The notes beneath the pieces were generated by a model. The model made no database searches, had not been told where the DNA came from, and saw nothing but the letters and a program-made list of their open reading frames with translations. Source: Oscillatoria sp. SIO1A7 (GTDB lineage: Bacteria > Cyanobacteriota > Cyanobacteriia > Cyanobacteriales > Laspinemataceae). From it: a DNA stretch of 64,000 nt. Below, piece after piece: positions 9,968 through 17,053 of this stretch. The stretch spans positions 245,747 through 309,746 of the forward strand of contig JAAHFN010000009.1 in NCBI GenBank assembly GCA_010672965.1, read 5' to 3'. A program made the position numbers and the translations under genes. Every line of letters starts with the position of its first letter. Positions within the stretch are counted from its first letter, which is position 1.

Positions 9968-10109
9968 AGGACTTACGCAAGGACTCTATTTGGGGTAGCA
10001 CCTAGCACCAGACGCTAGGTACAGAGCTAGATCCGAGCATTTGTAGGGGTAGCACCTAGCACCAAGAGCTAAATATAGAGTTATATCTGGAGCGATGGGC
10101 GTAAGTCCT
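9968..10109. mobile_element. Family A element (copy A4), internally duplicated
   Basis: Starts AGGACTTACGCAAGGACTC and ends GGGCGTAAGTCCT. It is longer than the other copies because a block around GGGGTAGCACCTAGCACCA is present twice. It abuts the truncated gene at 10120. Confidence 0.7.
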
Positions 10110-10119
10110 ATCAAAAAAA

Positions 10120-10644
10120 TTGATGCAATTGTCACCGCTTACCATGACAGACCTTTATTTTTCCCCTCAAGTTGTCGCTAGCAATCAGCGATCTCTCAAA
10201 AGGCTCCACCGAGCTATTTCCCTATCTCAAGGGCAGTTTTCCTTAATAGTGGCTTGCTGCAACAATCAAGCTTTGCGGCAGCAGATGGCGGAAAAGCTGG
10301 AGGACCTATTTTCAGGCCAGATTCAAGAACTCGTTTTGAATCCTTCTTTCCAGAAACTCTACACTACAATCCAAGCCAACTGTCAAGAATGTCAGCCGCA
10401 AGCGTTAATGATATTCGGTTTGGAATCTATTGAAAAGGTCGATCGCTTGTTAGTCTCTACTAATCTGGTACGCAACGAGTTCGGCAAAAAGTTTTCATTT
10501 CCTGTAGTTTTATGGGTAAATGACGAAACTCTGCGTAAACTGGTTCGCTTAGCTCCAGATTTCAAGAGCTGGGCTGCATCTACGATTAGATTTGTAGCGA
10601 CGGAATATGCCAACCCAAAGCCCCTGACTTATAAATTGGCTTAG
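10120..10644 (+). pseudogene. N-terminal fragment of a cyanobacterial ATPase/TPR-type protein
   Basis: 174 codons reading SNQRSLKRLHRAISLSQGQF, QALMIFGLESIEKVDRLL and FPVVLWVNDETLRKLVRLAP. From memory this matches the N-terminal module of long (often over 800 residues) cyanobacterial proteins that carry TPR repeats after it. Here the frame ends with TAG after ANPKPLTYKLA, and the following 300 bp are AT-rich with no coding continuation. Either a real short protein or a decayed remnant; the remnant is favoured. Start could be 10120 (two Met) or 10144 (MTDLYFSPQ); a family A element ends just upstream. Confidence 0.55.
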
Positions 10645-11223
10645 ATATATTTATATTTTACTTTACCCAAATTTACTTTCCCTTTCCCCAAGACAGAGAT
10701 ATAACTTCTAGTAGGAGATACAGAAAGAATTGGGCATCGGGTATCGGACATCGGCTCCAAAAGCATTATCGTAAAAAATGTTCAATAAAAATACATATCA
10801 AAAACTACTAAACAGGGCGATTGCCTGCCTAAAGATAATGCCTACTATATTTATTGCTAGAATAAATATAGCAGCGATAGGGTTTTTAAGTATGTAATTG
10901 TTACTTGTTAATAATCTGCATTAAGCCTTGAATCTCTTGGCAAAAATGATTGCTATTGGGTGCGAGTTTTGCCATAATAGCCAAGGTTGATGCAAGGGGA
11001 GCATTTCAATATTGCACGCTGCCGCAGCAGCGCCTATAGGCGTAAGCCCCGCCTCCGCTCGCGGCTGGCGCGGCTACACAAAACAAGCGCCCTCCGGGCT
11101 GCCCCGTTACAAAAGTGAAATGCTCCCGATGCAAGTTCCCCTTTGGCGGGGGGTTCGCTAAGGTAAAGGAGGCCAGAATTTGATAGAGATTCACCCTGCT
11201 TTACAGTGAGAGTTAAAGGGTAG
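10645..11223. other. Gene-free stretch before the RRM pseudogene
   Basis: Contains an inverted repeat CTATATTTATT...AATAAATATAG at 10844-10871, a decayed copy of the downstream rbp promoter (TTGCTA, 17 bases, CATAAT, about 10950-10980) and a family C element (10997-11127). No gene. Confidence 0.6.
10997..11127. mobile_element. Family C MITE (copy C1) with 8-bp target duplication
   Basis: Terminal inverted repeats GGGAGCATTTCA and TGAAATGCTCCC, flanked by the direct repeat GATGCAAG (10989-10996 and 11128-11135). The uninterrupted homologous sequence at about 11795 has a single GATGCAAG, which proves an insertion. 131 bp with no coding capacity. Confidence 0.92.
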
Positions 11224-11396
11224 TACGGCGCGTTCAAAGGCGTTAAACTGCCGACAGACAGAGAAAGCGGTAGGGATTGGGCTTTGTCGAGATGAAAGAC
11301 GAGGCCAAAGAACAATAGCGCGATCGAGGCACTAAACGAATCAGAGTGGGTCGGACGTTGCGAGTAAACAAAGCTCTATCGCGCCAAGACAAAAAA
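11224..11396 (+). pseudogene. Decayed copy of the RRM RNA-binding protein gene
   Basis: Matches codons for roughly residues 27-84 of the intact gene at 11953 (TACGGCGC...CTGCCGACAGAC, GGCTT(T/C)GTCGAGATG, GCGCGATCGAGGCACTAAA). It has lost the start and RNP2 region by a deletion of about 100 bp and contains frame breaks and an in-frame TAG after AAAGAACAA. The promoter and leader of the intact gene are also duplicated upstream, so the whole transcription unit was tandemly duplicated, then one copy was hit by family C element C1 and decayed. Confidence 0.85.
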
Positions 11397-11754
11397 ACAA
11401 TAACAGTAGCGGTGGTGGATTTAACAATTGATATTAAGTTGGTTACACCTAATTTTTGGGGATAGCAAATCAAGGTAAGGTTGGTGCAGAAAGACAATGG
11501 CTACCTATGCAGTAAATGCAATGGGCGGTAAGGCTATAGATAACCGAAATTTATATTAAGTATAAGTAGGGCTTGTTAACCTGAATAACGCATTTGTGGC
11601 TTTTAACCTCTCTATATTGAAAATAGAGGTATTATATAAAATCTCGTTGACAAGCAATTTTTATTTTGAGTATTAAGGTTAGGCGACTCAGGCTGTAGTA
11701 GTGCTAGCTGAGTTAGAAAAAAATGATAAAATTACGATCTCTGGGCAGCAACTG

Positions 11755-11783
11755 TTGCCATTGGGTGCGAGTTCTGCTATAAT
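11755..11783 (+). promoter_or_regulatory. Promoter of the RRM protein gene
   Basis: TTGCCA (11755-11760), 17-base spacer, TATAAT (11778-11783). Predicts a leader of about 160 bases before the GTG at 11953, in line with the long 5' leaders known for cyanobacterial cold-regulated rbp genes. The same layout, with two changes, survives in front of the pseudogene copy. Confidence 0.7.
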
Positions 11784-11952
11784 AGCCCAGATTGATGCAA
11801 GTTCGTTTTTGGCGGGGTTTCATTAAGCTTTGTAAATTTTTCACGGTAAAAGGGCCAGATGTTCGACAGAGATCCACCCTGCGTTACAGTGAGAGTTGAA
11901 GGCAGAATCTCCAACCGAACTTCATCTTGCCGTGACTGATTGAGGAAATTTT

Positions 11953-12216
11953 GTGACGATTTACATCGGCAACTTGCCGTACGAGGTTAGCGACGTGGAC
12001 GTGGAAGACGTGTTCAAAGAATACGGCGCTGTTAAAAGCGTTTATCTGCCGACAGACCGAGAAACAGGTAAAATGCGGGGATTTGGCTTCGTCGAGATGG
12101 AAGACGAGACTAAAGAACAAGACGCGATCGAGGCACTAAATGAAGCAGATTGGATGGGTCGGCAGTTGCGAGTTAATAAGGCACGGCCGCGCCCAGACAA
12201 AGGAGGAAGAAGATAA
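11953..12216 (+). CDS. RRM-type RNA-binding protein (cyanobacterial Rbp family)
   Basis: 87 residues, one RNA recognition motif: RNP2 IYIGNL at residues 3-8 and RNP1 RGFGFVEM at about 42-49. A short basic tail (KARPRPDKGGRR) replaces the Gly-rich tail seen in other Rbp proteins. This family binds RNA and is often cold-induced in cyanobacteria. GTG start at 11953, preceded by GAGGAAATTTT; no ATG fits the conserved N-terminus. A decayed paralogue lies directly upstream, and a small basic protein gene follows 311 bp downstream. Confidence 0.93.
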   Translation: MTIYIGNLPYEVSDVDVEDVFKEYGAVKSVYLPTDRETGKMRGFGFVEMEDETKEQDAIEALNEADWMGRQLRVNKARPRPDKGGRR

Positions 12217-12527
12217 GAATCGCATTGCTGGTGTTTTTTTCACCAACAGTAATAAACTGATTCTCTCTCAGGGCTTACGCTTTGTTATAGGTTTTAATTC
12301 TATATATAGCGTCTGGTGCTAGGCAGAGCAGCCTACAAAAAGCGATCGCGCGCGTAAGTCCTGTCTCTCAGGTCGTCAGCGAGTCAGTTCCGGTCTCTTC
12401 TTATAGGGTCTCTTCCTATAGGAAAAAAGACTGGGAAACTCAGAGCCTGTACCCATATCCAAATTAAGCCTTTGGGAGGCTGCCAACCAGAGGCTTAATT
12501 TATTGCCGTTTCTATGAGGTATTATTT
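12217..12527. other. Gap between rbp and the small basic protein gene
   Basis: Holds a family A element (12270-12362) and a long inverted repeat, AAATTAAGCCT facing AGGCTTAATTT (12461-12501), 27 bases before the GTG of the next gene. The stem could be a terminator or a leader structure controlling the next gene. Confidence 0.6.
12270..12362. mobile_element. Family A element (copy A5)
   Basis: AGGGCTTACGCTTTG left end (two changes) and GCGCGTAAGTCCT right end. The body has the TAGCGTCTGGTGCTAGGCAG block shared with several other copies. Confidence 0.7.
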
Positions 12528-12728
12528 GTGGCTAAACGTCGAAATCTAAAAAAAGAAAAAGCTCTTCGCAATAAAGCCTACGCCCGTAAGTTTCGCAAGC
12601 GTAACGATCGCCGTAAAGGTGGCCGTTTTTCCCGACAATACAACAGCAATGGTTACAAGAGCCAGGACAAGCAAGAGTCCGATAAGGACAATAACCAACA
12701 AACAGGGACAGGAGCAGCCCAAATCTAA
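12528..12728 (+). CDS. Small, highly basic conserved-looking protein
   Basis: 66 residues beginning MAKRRNLKKEKALRNKAYAR from a GTG start. The first 40 residues are almost all Lys, Arg and Asn; the tail is Gln/Asp/Asn rich. The composition suggests nucleic acid or ribosome binding, but it is not S21 or another ribosomal protein I recognise. Follows the RRM protein gene on the same strand and is closed by a stem-loop at 12792-12817. GTG preferred because there is no upstream ATG and the Lys/Arg-rich stretch starts immediately. Confidence 0.75.
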   Translation: MAKRRNLKKEKALRNKAYARKFRKRNDRRKGGRFSRQYNSNGYKSQDKQESDKDNNQQTGTGAAQI

Positions 12729-12791
12729 TCACGAAGCCAAGACTGGGGCGGGAAACCAATTACTTCCCTTGTCTGTAGTAAGTGAAATCTA

Positions 12792-12817
12792 CACCTAGGC
12801 TACCGATAGCCTGGGTG
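12792..12817 (+). terminator. Stem-loop terminator after the small basic protein gene
   Basis: CACCTAGGCTA facing TAGCCTGGGTG across CCGA (one G:T pair), followed by TTGTTATCTGTTT. Position 64 bases after the stop suits a Rho-independent terminator. Confidence 0.65.
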
Positions 12818-12869
12818 TTGTTATCTGTTTATAAAGCTATTTCCCCTAACTAAAGGGGAATAGTTTATA

Positions 12870-12976
12870 TATAGCATTACATAGTAAGGTTAGGACGGTT
12901 ACAAAATGCCACAGCTTACGAAAGGCAAGGCTTTGGCCGATAGCTGAGAGCTGATAGCTGACCGCTTACTGCTATA
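12870..12976. mobile_element. Family E element (copy E2)
   Basis: TATAGCATTACATAG at the left and TTACTGCTATA at the right. Shares the blocks GGTTAGGAC(A/G)GTTACAAAATGCC and GGCAAG(A/G)CTTTG with copy E3 at 14431. Lies downstream of the MDR gene (minus strand). Confidence 0.7.
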
Positions 12977-12995
12977 TGAATAGGTTGCGCTGTTG

Positions 12996-14000
12996 TCAAA
13001 TAGCGATCGCAATCTTGCCAACCGTGCGACCCAGTTCGCTGTATTCGTGAGCGGCAGCCACCTCCGCTAGAGGATAAGTTTTGTCGATAATGGCCTTCAA
13101 TTTACCGGCTTCGCTCAATTCCTTAAGATAAGCCAGATCGACTCCTGTCGCCTTGAGTACAATCAGCTTTGCTTTTTTGCCTGCCCAGAAGCTAGTTAAG
13201 AAAATATCTAGTATAGCCCCGGGAATCGGTAGAGTGGTGATGTATATTCCCTGGGGGCGCAATATATTTTTGCACCGAGAAAGACTAGATGAAGCAACCG
13301 CATCAAAAACGATATCATATTTAATTAAGGCTTGAGGTGGCCGAGAGTCTGCGCCCGCCATTTTGCTAGTTGCGCGAAAATCGGTAAAATCTTGTTTAGT
13401 ATAATCAATAGCGCGATCGGCTCCCAAGCTTTTGACGAATTCCAGATTTTTGGTACTACAGACAGCCGTCACCTCCGCTCCAAAAACTTTGGCAATTTGT
13501 ACGGCAAAGCTGCCCACGCCGCCAGAAGCTCCATTAATTAGCACTTTTTGTCCCTTCTGGATTTTACCCAAATTACGCAAAGATTGTAAAGCAGTCATAG
13601 CTGCTAAAGGAATTGCAGCGGCTTCTTCGTAGGTCGTGTTATCCGGTTTGAGAGCAAGCGATCGCTCCTCAACTACTGCGTATTCCGCGTAAGCTCCGCC
13701 GGGAAAAGCCACCATTCCATAAACAGAATCTCCTGTTTTGAAAGTCGAGACCTTCTCCCCCACTGCCACCACTTCTCCGGAAATGTCAAATCCCAGGGCG
13801 ATGGGGAATTTGTTTCCGCTCAGCACCTTAAGCATTCCTTTTCTCAGTTTCCAATCGATTGGGTTGACGCTGCTGGCTAGCACTTTGACTAGCAATTGGT
13901 TGCTTGCGATCGCCGGCTGTTCGATTTCTGCATACTTCAAAACCTTGGGGGAGCCATAACTCTCTATAAAAACCGCTTTCATTAATTTATTCATTGTCAT
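12996..14000 (-). CDS. NAD(P)-dependent MDR oxidoreductase (quinone reductase-like)
   Basis: 334 residues of the zinc-free medium-chain dehydrogenase/reductase superfamily. N-terminal GroES-like domain (NPIDWKLRKGML), then a Rossmann fold with the cofactor signature INGASGGVGSFAVQIAK at about residues 154-170 and GADRAIDYTKQDF. No zinc-ligand Cys cluster, as in quinone oxidoreductases. A short segment (MAGADSRPPQALIKYD, about 215-230) looks like a local insertion. Start taken at ATG 14000; Met at 13982 (MKAVFIESYGSP) is the conserved family start and equally likely. Substrate unknown. Confidence 0.9.
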   Translation of the reverse strand: MTMNKLMKAVFIESYGSPKVLKYAEIEQPAIASNQLLVKVLASSVNPIDWKLRKGMLKVLSGNKFPIALGFDISGEVVAVGEKVSTFKTGDSVYGMVAFPGGAYAEYAVVEERSLALKPDNTTYEEAAAIPLAAMTALQSLRNLGKIQKGQKVLINGASGGVGSFAVQIAKVFGAEVTAVCSTKNLEFVKSLGADRAIDYTKQDFTDFRATSKMAGADSRPPQALIKYDIVFDAVASSSLSRCKNILRPQGIYITTLPIPGAILDIFLTSFWAGKKAKLIVLKATGVDLAYLKELSEAGKLKAIIDKTYPLAEVAAAHEYSELGRTVGKIAIAI

Positions 14001-14316
14001 TTTCTAGATTAGCGAATGGGGGGCATTGGGCATAGGGCAAAAAGCGATCTGCTTTCAGCGATCGGCTTTCAGCAAAAGAGCTTACTGCTGACTACTTACC
14101 GAGATGACTGCTTCTTTGGGCATTGAGAATTGGGAGGCGATCGAGGCAGTTTTCACAAGGCATGAAAACGGCAAATCTCCCAGGAAAACATTTTCTTTGT
14201 GATGGAGAATCAGAGGCAAAAGGATAATAGCTCTGTGTTGCAGACAGCCCCGTGCCCGCCCCGATTGGCTTGGGGCAGCCACGCTATTGATGGTCCCTAC
14301 AGGATTTTTAGGTGTT

Positions 14317-14405
14317 AGGACTTACGCATAGACACCGTTTGTAGGGTGCGCAGTGCGCACCAGACTCTATATCTAGCTTTAGATCTCGTAATTTGCGTAA
14401 GTCCT
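14317..14405. mobile_element. Family A element (copy A6)
   Basis: AGGACTTACGCATAGACAC left, TTTGCGTAAGTCCT right. Interior stem GGGTGCGCAGTGCGCACC. Confidence 0.78.
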
Positions 14406-14430
14406 GGGTGTATTATTCAACCGGATTTGA

Positions 14431-14538
14431 TATAGCACTACGAACCAAAGTTAGGACAGTTACAAAATGCCAATAGCCTTAACTGGCAAGACTTTGACTG
14501 AAGGCTGACCGCTCTCTTGCTGACTGCTTACTGCTATA
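14431..14538. mobile_element. Family E element (copy E3)
   Basis: TATAGCACTACGAAC left, CTTACTGCTATA right, clearly homologous along its length to E2 at 12870. Confidence 0.7.
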
Positions 14539-14903
14539 TTAGTTCTTCGCTTGACTTGAGAGGTGTAATTTTTATAGGGGCCATTGTTATCGAGCAATGG
14601 GCGCAGTATATATATAGGGCTTGCTGAAAAAGGCAGAGTGCAGGGAGTGTGGGGAGAGGGGGGAGTGTGGGGAGAGGGGGAAAGGACAATTTTATTTAAT
14701 TCTTCCCACACTTCCGACACCACACCATCCCACACCACACCATCCCACACCCCAGGCTTTTGGATTTATACAGCAAACCCTATATAAGGTAGGAGTAGCA
14801 CGAGTAGCACTGCGTACCCTACTACACAAAAAAAATTTTGAGTTTTGAGTTATGGGTTTTCAACTTAAAACTCAAAACTCAAAACTCAAAACTATTTTTA
14901 AAC

Positions 14904-14976
14904 GGGCTAGGAGGGATTCGAACCCCCGACACCGTGGTCCGTAGCCACGTGCTCTAGTCCACTGAGCTACAAGCCC
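14904..14976 (-). tRNA. tRNA-Arg (anticodon ACG)
   Basis: Reverse strand starts GGGCTTGTAGCTCAGTGG and folds into a cloverleaf. D-stem GCTC/GAGC, anticodon stem CGTGG/CCACG with loop CTACGGA giving anticodon ACG, T-arm GGGGGTTCGAATCCCTC. Acceptor stem GGGCTTG/CTAGCCC has one T:T mismatch at pair 6. The 3' CCA is not encoded. Reads CGN arginine codons after A34 deamination. Confidence 0.95.
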
Positions 14977-15011
14977 TTGCAACAAATCTATATTAACACC
15001 ATGCATGGAAA

Positions 15012-15536
15012 ATGACAACCAATTCTCAATATTTTTTTTCTGGCTCTGACGATCGCCCTGGATTAACCCACCTCGATTCTAGCGGAGAAGCCCATATGGT
15101 GGACGTTTCAGGCAAAACGGCCAGCGTTCGGCAAGCGGTTGCGACAGGTCAAATCCGGATGGCTAAAGAAACTTTTGAGGCGATCGCCGCCGGTAATGCT
15201 CCTAAAGGAGATGTTTTGGGGACCGCAAAATTGGCTGGAATAATGGCTGCCAAGCAGACATCGCAACTAATTCCCTTGTGCCATCCCCTACCCCTACAGA
15301 AAATAGACGTGCAATTAACTCCCGACCCGGGGCTACCGGGATATCAGATTCGTGCTTCTGTGAAAACCAAGGCCGAGACGGGAGTAGAAATGGAGGCCCT
15401 TACTGCGGTGTCAATAGCAGCCCTTACTCTTTACGATATGGCCAAAGCCTTGGAAAAGACAATGCAGATTGAAGGAATTAGGCTTTTGAGCAAAACTGGC
15501 GGTAAATCGGGGGATTTTCAATTGGAGAAGACTTAG
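15012..15536 (+). CDS. moaC: Cyclic pyranopterin monophosphate synthase MoaC
   Basis: Converts the MoaA product to cyclic pyranopterin monophosphate in molybdenum cofactor synthesis, needed for nitrate reductase among others. 174 residues; the family core starts [18 protein letters not shown] (about residue 18). Catalytic-region motifs [10 protein letters not shown] and [21 protein letters not shown] are intact. The N-terminus is about 10 residues longer than E. coli MoaC. No other moa gene adjoins it; it lies divergent from the tRNA and 243 bp before psaK. Confidence 0.96.
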   Translation: MTTNSQYFFSGSDDRPGLTHLDSSGEAHMVDVSGKTASVRQAVATGQIRMAKETFEAIAAGNAPKGDVLGTAKLAGIMAAKQTSQLIPLCHPLPLQKIDVQLTPDPGLPGYQIRASVKTKAETGVEMEALTAVSIAALTLYDMAKALEKTMQIEGIRLLSKTGGKSGDFQLEKT

Positions 15537-15546
15537 GAATATATGC

Positions 15547-15582
15547 GATGTAGGGGCGATTTCGCGAAATCGCCCCTACATC
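15547..15582. repeat. Perfect 36-bp palindrome after moaC
   Basis: GATGTAGGGGCGATTTCG followed directly by its exact complement, with no loop. It starts 10 bases after the moaC stop. Could terminate transcription as a hairpin, but there is no T-run; its GTAGGGGCGA core is the same as the interior of family D elements. Confidence 0.8.
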
Positions 15583-15779
15583 TGACTGCTGACTGCTATA
15601 CATTTATCCTTCGCCCTTTCCCAGCCTGCGGACCGTCATATCTCTTAGCAAAACTTCATAAAAATGTTAAGTTTTACTGAGAAAATAGCAACCCGATTAC
15701 AATTTTTTGGTAAAAAAAGTCAACTAGGACTCTAGATCCGGTCTTCTAGAACTTTACTAATATAAGGAGAAATCAATAG

Positions 15780-16037
15780 ATGCTTTCCACCTTAATGACT
15801 ACGGTCCCAAATACGTTGGAATGGAGCCCGACGGTGGCACTCGTGATGATTATCTGCAATGTTATCGCTATTGCCTTCGCCAAATACACGGTTAAGTATC
15901 CCAGCGTTGGCCCAGCATTGCCCTCCCCAGAAATGTTTGGTGGCTTCGGCTTGGGCGGGATGCTTGGCGCTACTTCCTTTGGCCATGTTTTGGGAGCGGG
16001 CGTTATCTTAGGACTCGCTAATATAGGCGCGCTCTAA
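15780..16037 (+). CDS. psaK: Photosystem I reaction centre subunit PsaK
   Basis: Small membrane subunit at the rim of photosystem I, important for trimer periphery and state-transition energy coupling. 85 residues with two membrane helices (about 19-40 and 60-83) and the conserved loop between them (AKYTVKYPSVGPALPSPEMFGGFG). ATG 15780 follows TAAGGAGAAATCAATAG. The upstream 240 bp is AT-rich, and single-gene transcription is likely. Whether it is the constitutive or high-light form cannot be told from sequence alone. Confidence 0.95.
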   Translation: MLSTLMTTVPNTLEWSPTVALVMIICNVIAIAFAKYTVKYPSVGPALPSPEMFGGFGLGGMLGATSFGHVLGAGVILGLANIGAL

Positions 16038-17053
16038 GGCGTGCGTGCTGAGGGAGCTATTTTTTTCTCGTTCCCAGGCTGCCTCTGGGAACGGGGAATT
16101 ACCGAGATTGGTAGCAGGCAAAATTAATAAACAAAAATTAATAAACAAAATTAATAACACCTTGAATATATATTTTAGTAGCGGCCTAAAACCCTTAAAA
16201 ATTGCTTGAGCTTTTTAGTAAAATATACTTAGTCTCAGGCCAGTCAATGATTTCGCTACATTTCTGGCTGGTGGAGAGAAAGAAATATAGCAAGGCTAAT
16301 TAATTGAACATTTTCTGTAGGGGCGTTGCCTAGGGTGTAGGGTGTAGGGTGTAGGGTGTAGGGAAACTTCATCCTATTTTCGCGATCGCTTTCGGGAGCC
16401 GGAAAGTCTTACATTTAGGTGCTTTCAGGTTTCAAGCGGCAACGATACCCGGATGTCACCAATTGGCGTGAAAAGTTTCAGAGTCAACACCCTAGGCGTT
16501 GCCCCAATCTAAACTGGGCAACGCCCCGTTTAGATTGTTTATAGCGTTTCTCAAATAAGTGTAATAAACAATAGGACCCTAGAAACGTAGGGGCGACAGC
16601 ATCGCGAGCGACAATCTCAGCGCGCTCCTAACGGCAACCCTCATATTGGGATGCAACGCCGGTGGCACCTCACATCAAGAAAGAGAACCGCTATAGATTG
16701 GGGCAACCACGGGGGGATTGCCCCTACAGGCTTTTACACAGATGATTTTAGACATACTATAGTCAGCAATTTTACCTTGGTTCTGACTTGGAATTAATCG
16801 GGGTATTTTAATTTGGAAATACTCCCAATTGCTATATTGAGTTAACTAGCTAGGCGCGATCGGGCGCGATCGCCAATTCCCCTGTTGGCTTGCAGGCAGG
16901 CCGAGTCCGTGAATTTACTACAGCTTTATAGAAAAAGATCGGGAAAATGGCCGATGGCAAGACTGAAGAGTGGATGGGATAATAGTGATATGGAGCCTCT
17001 GCCGGAACATTAACGGCTTGAGGTGGCAAATATCCCAACTATTATAATTAGCC
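16038..17053. other. 1-kb repeat-bearing gap before the histidine kinase
   Basis: Holds a TGTAGGG heptad tract (16336-16365) that opens a block ending GAGTCAACACCCTAG (16347-16493), seen also near 37800-37975 and 38130-38425. It is followed by family D element D1 (16540-16695). AT-rich DNA lies at 16100-16300. No gene. Confidence 0.6.
16540..16695. mobile_element. Family D element (copy D1)
   Basis: TATAGCGTTTCTCAAATAAG left end, GAGAACCGCTATA right end (inverted). Contains the GTAGGGGCGACAGCATC block that is typical of this family here. Confidence 0.75.

Larger units (their letters stand above)
9658..10119. other. Gap with two family A elements
   Basis: Apart from copies A3 and A4, the stretch holds GCGATCGC-rich DNA at 9880-9912 and no gene. 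A4 ends only 10 bases before the next ATG. Confidence 0.55.
14001..14903. other. Repeat-filled 0.9-kb gap upstream of the tRNA
   Basis: No gene. Contains copies A6 (14317-14405) and E3 (14431-14538), a fragment AACCGGATTTGATAT (14419-14433) shared with 47610, and GAGTGTGGGGAGAGGGG purine DNA (14640-14680) plus CCACACCACACC tracts, which recur inverted at 60300-60600. It ends with ACTCAAAACTC repeats (14868-14893). Confidence 0.6.

Noticed and set aside
12528..12728. Ribosomal protein S21 (rpsU), often found after rbp genes
   Set aside because: The basic sequence does not have the S21 pattern; left as unrecognised.
15690..15730. High-light regulatory element (HLR1) upstream of psaK
   Set aside because: TTACAATTTTTTGGTAAAAA has only one good half-site.
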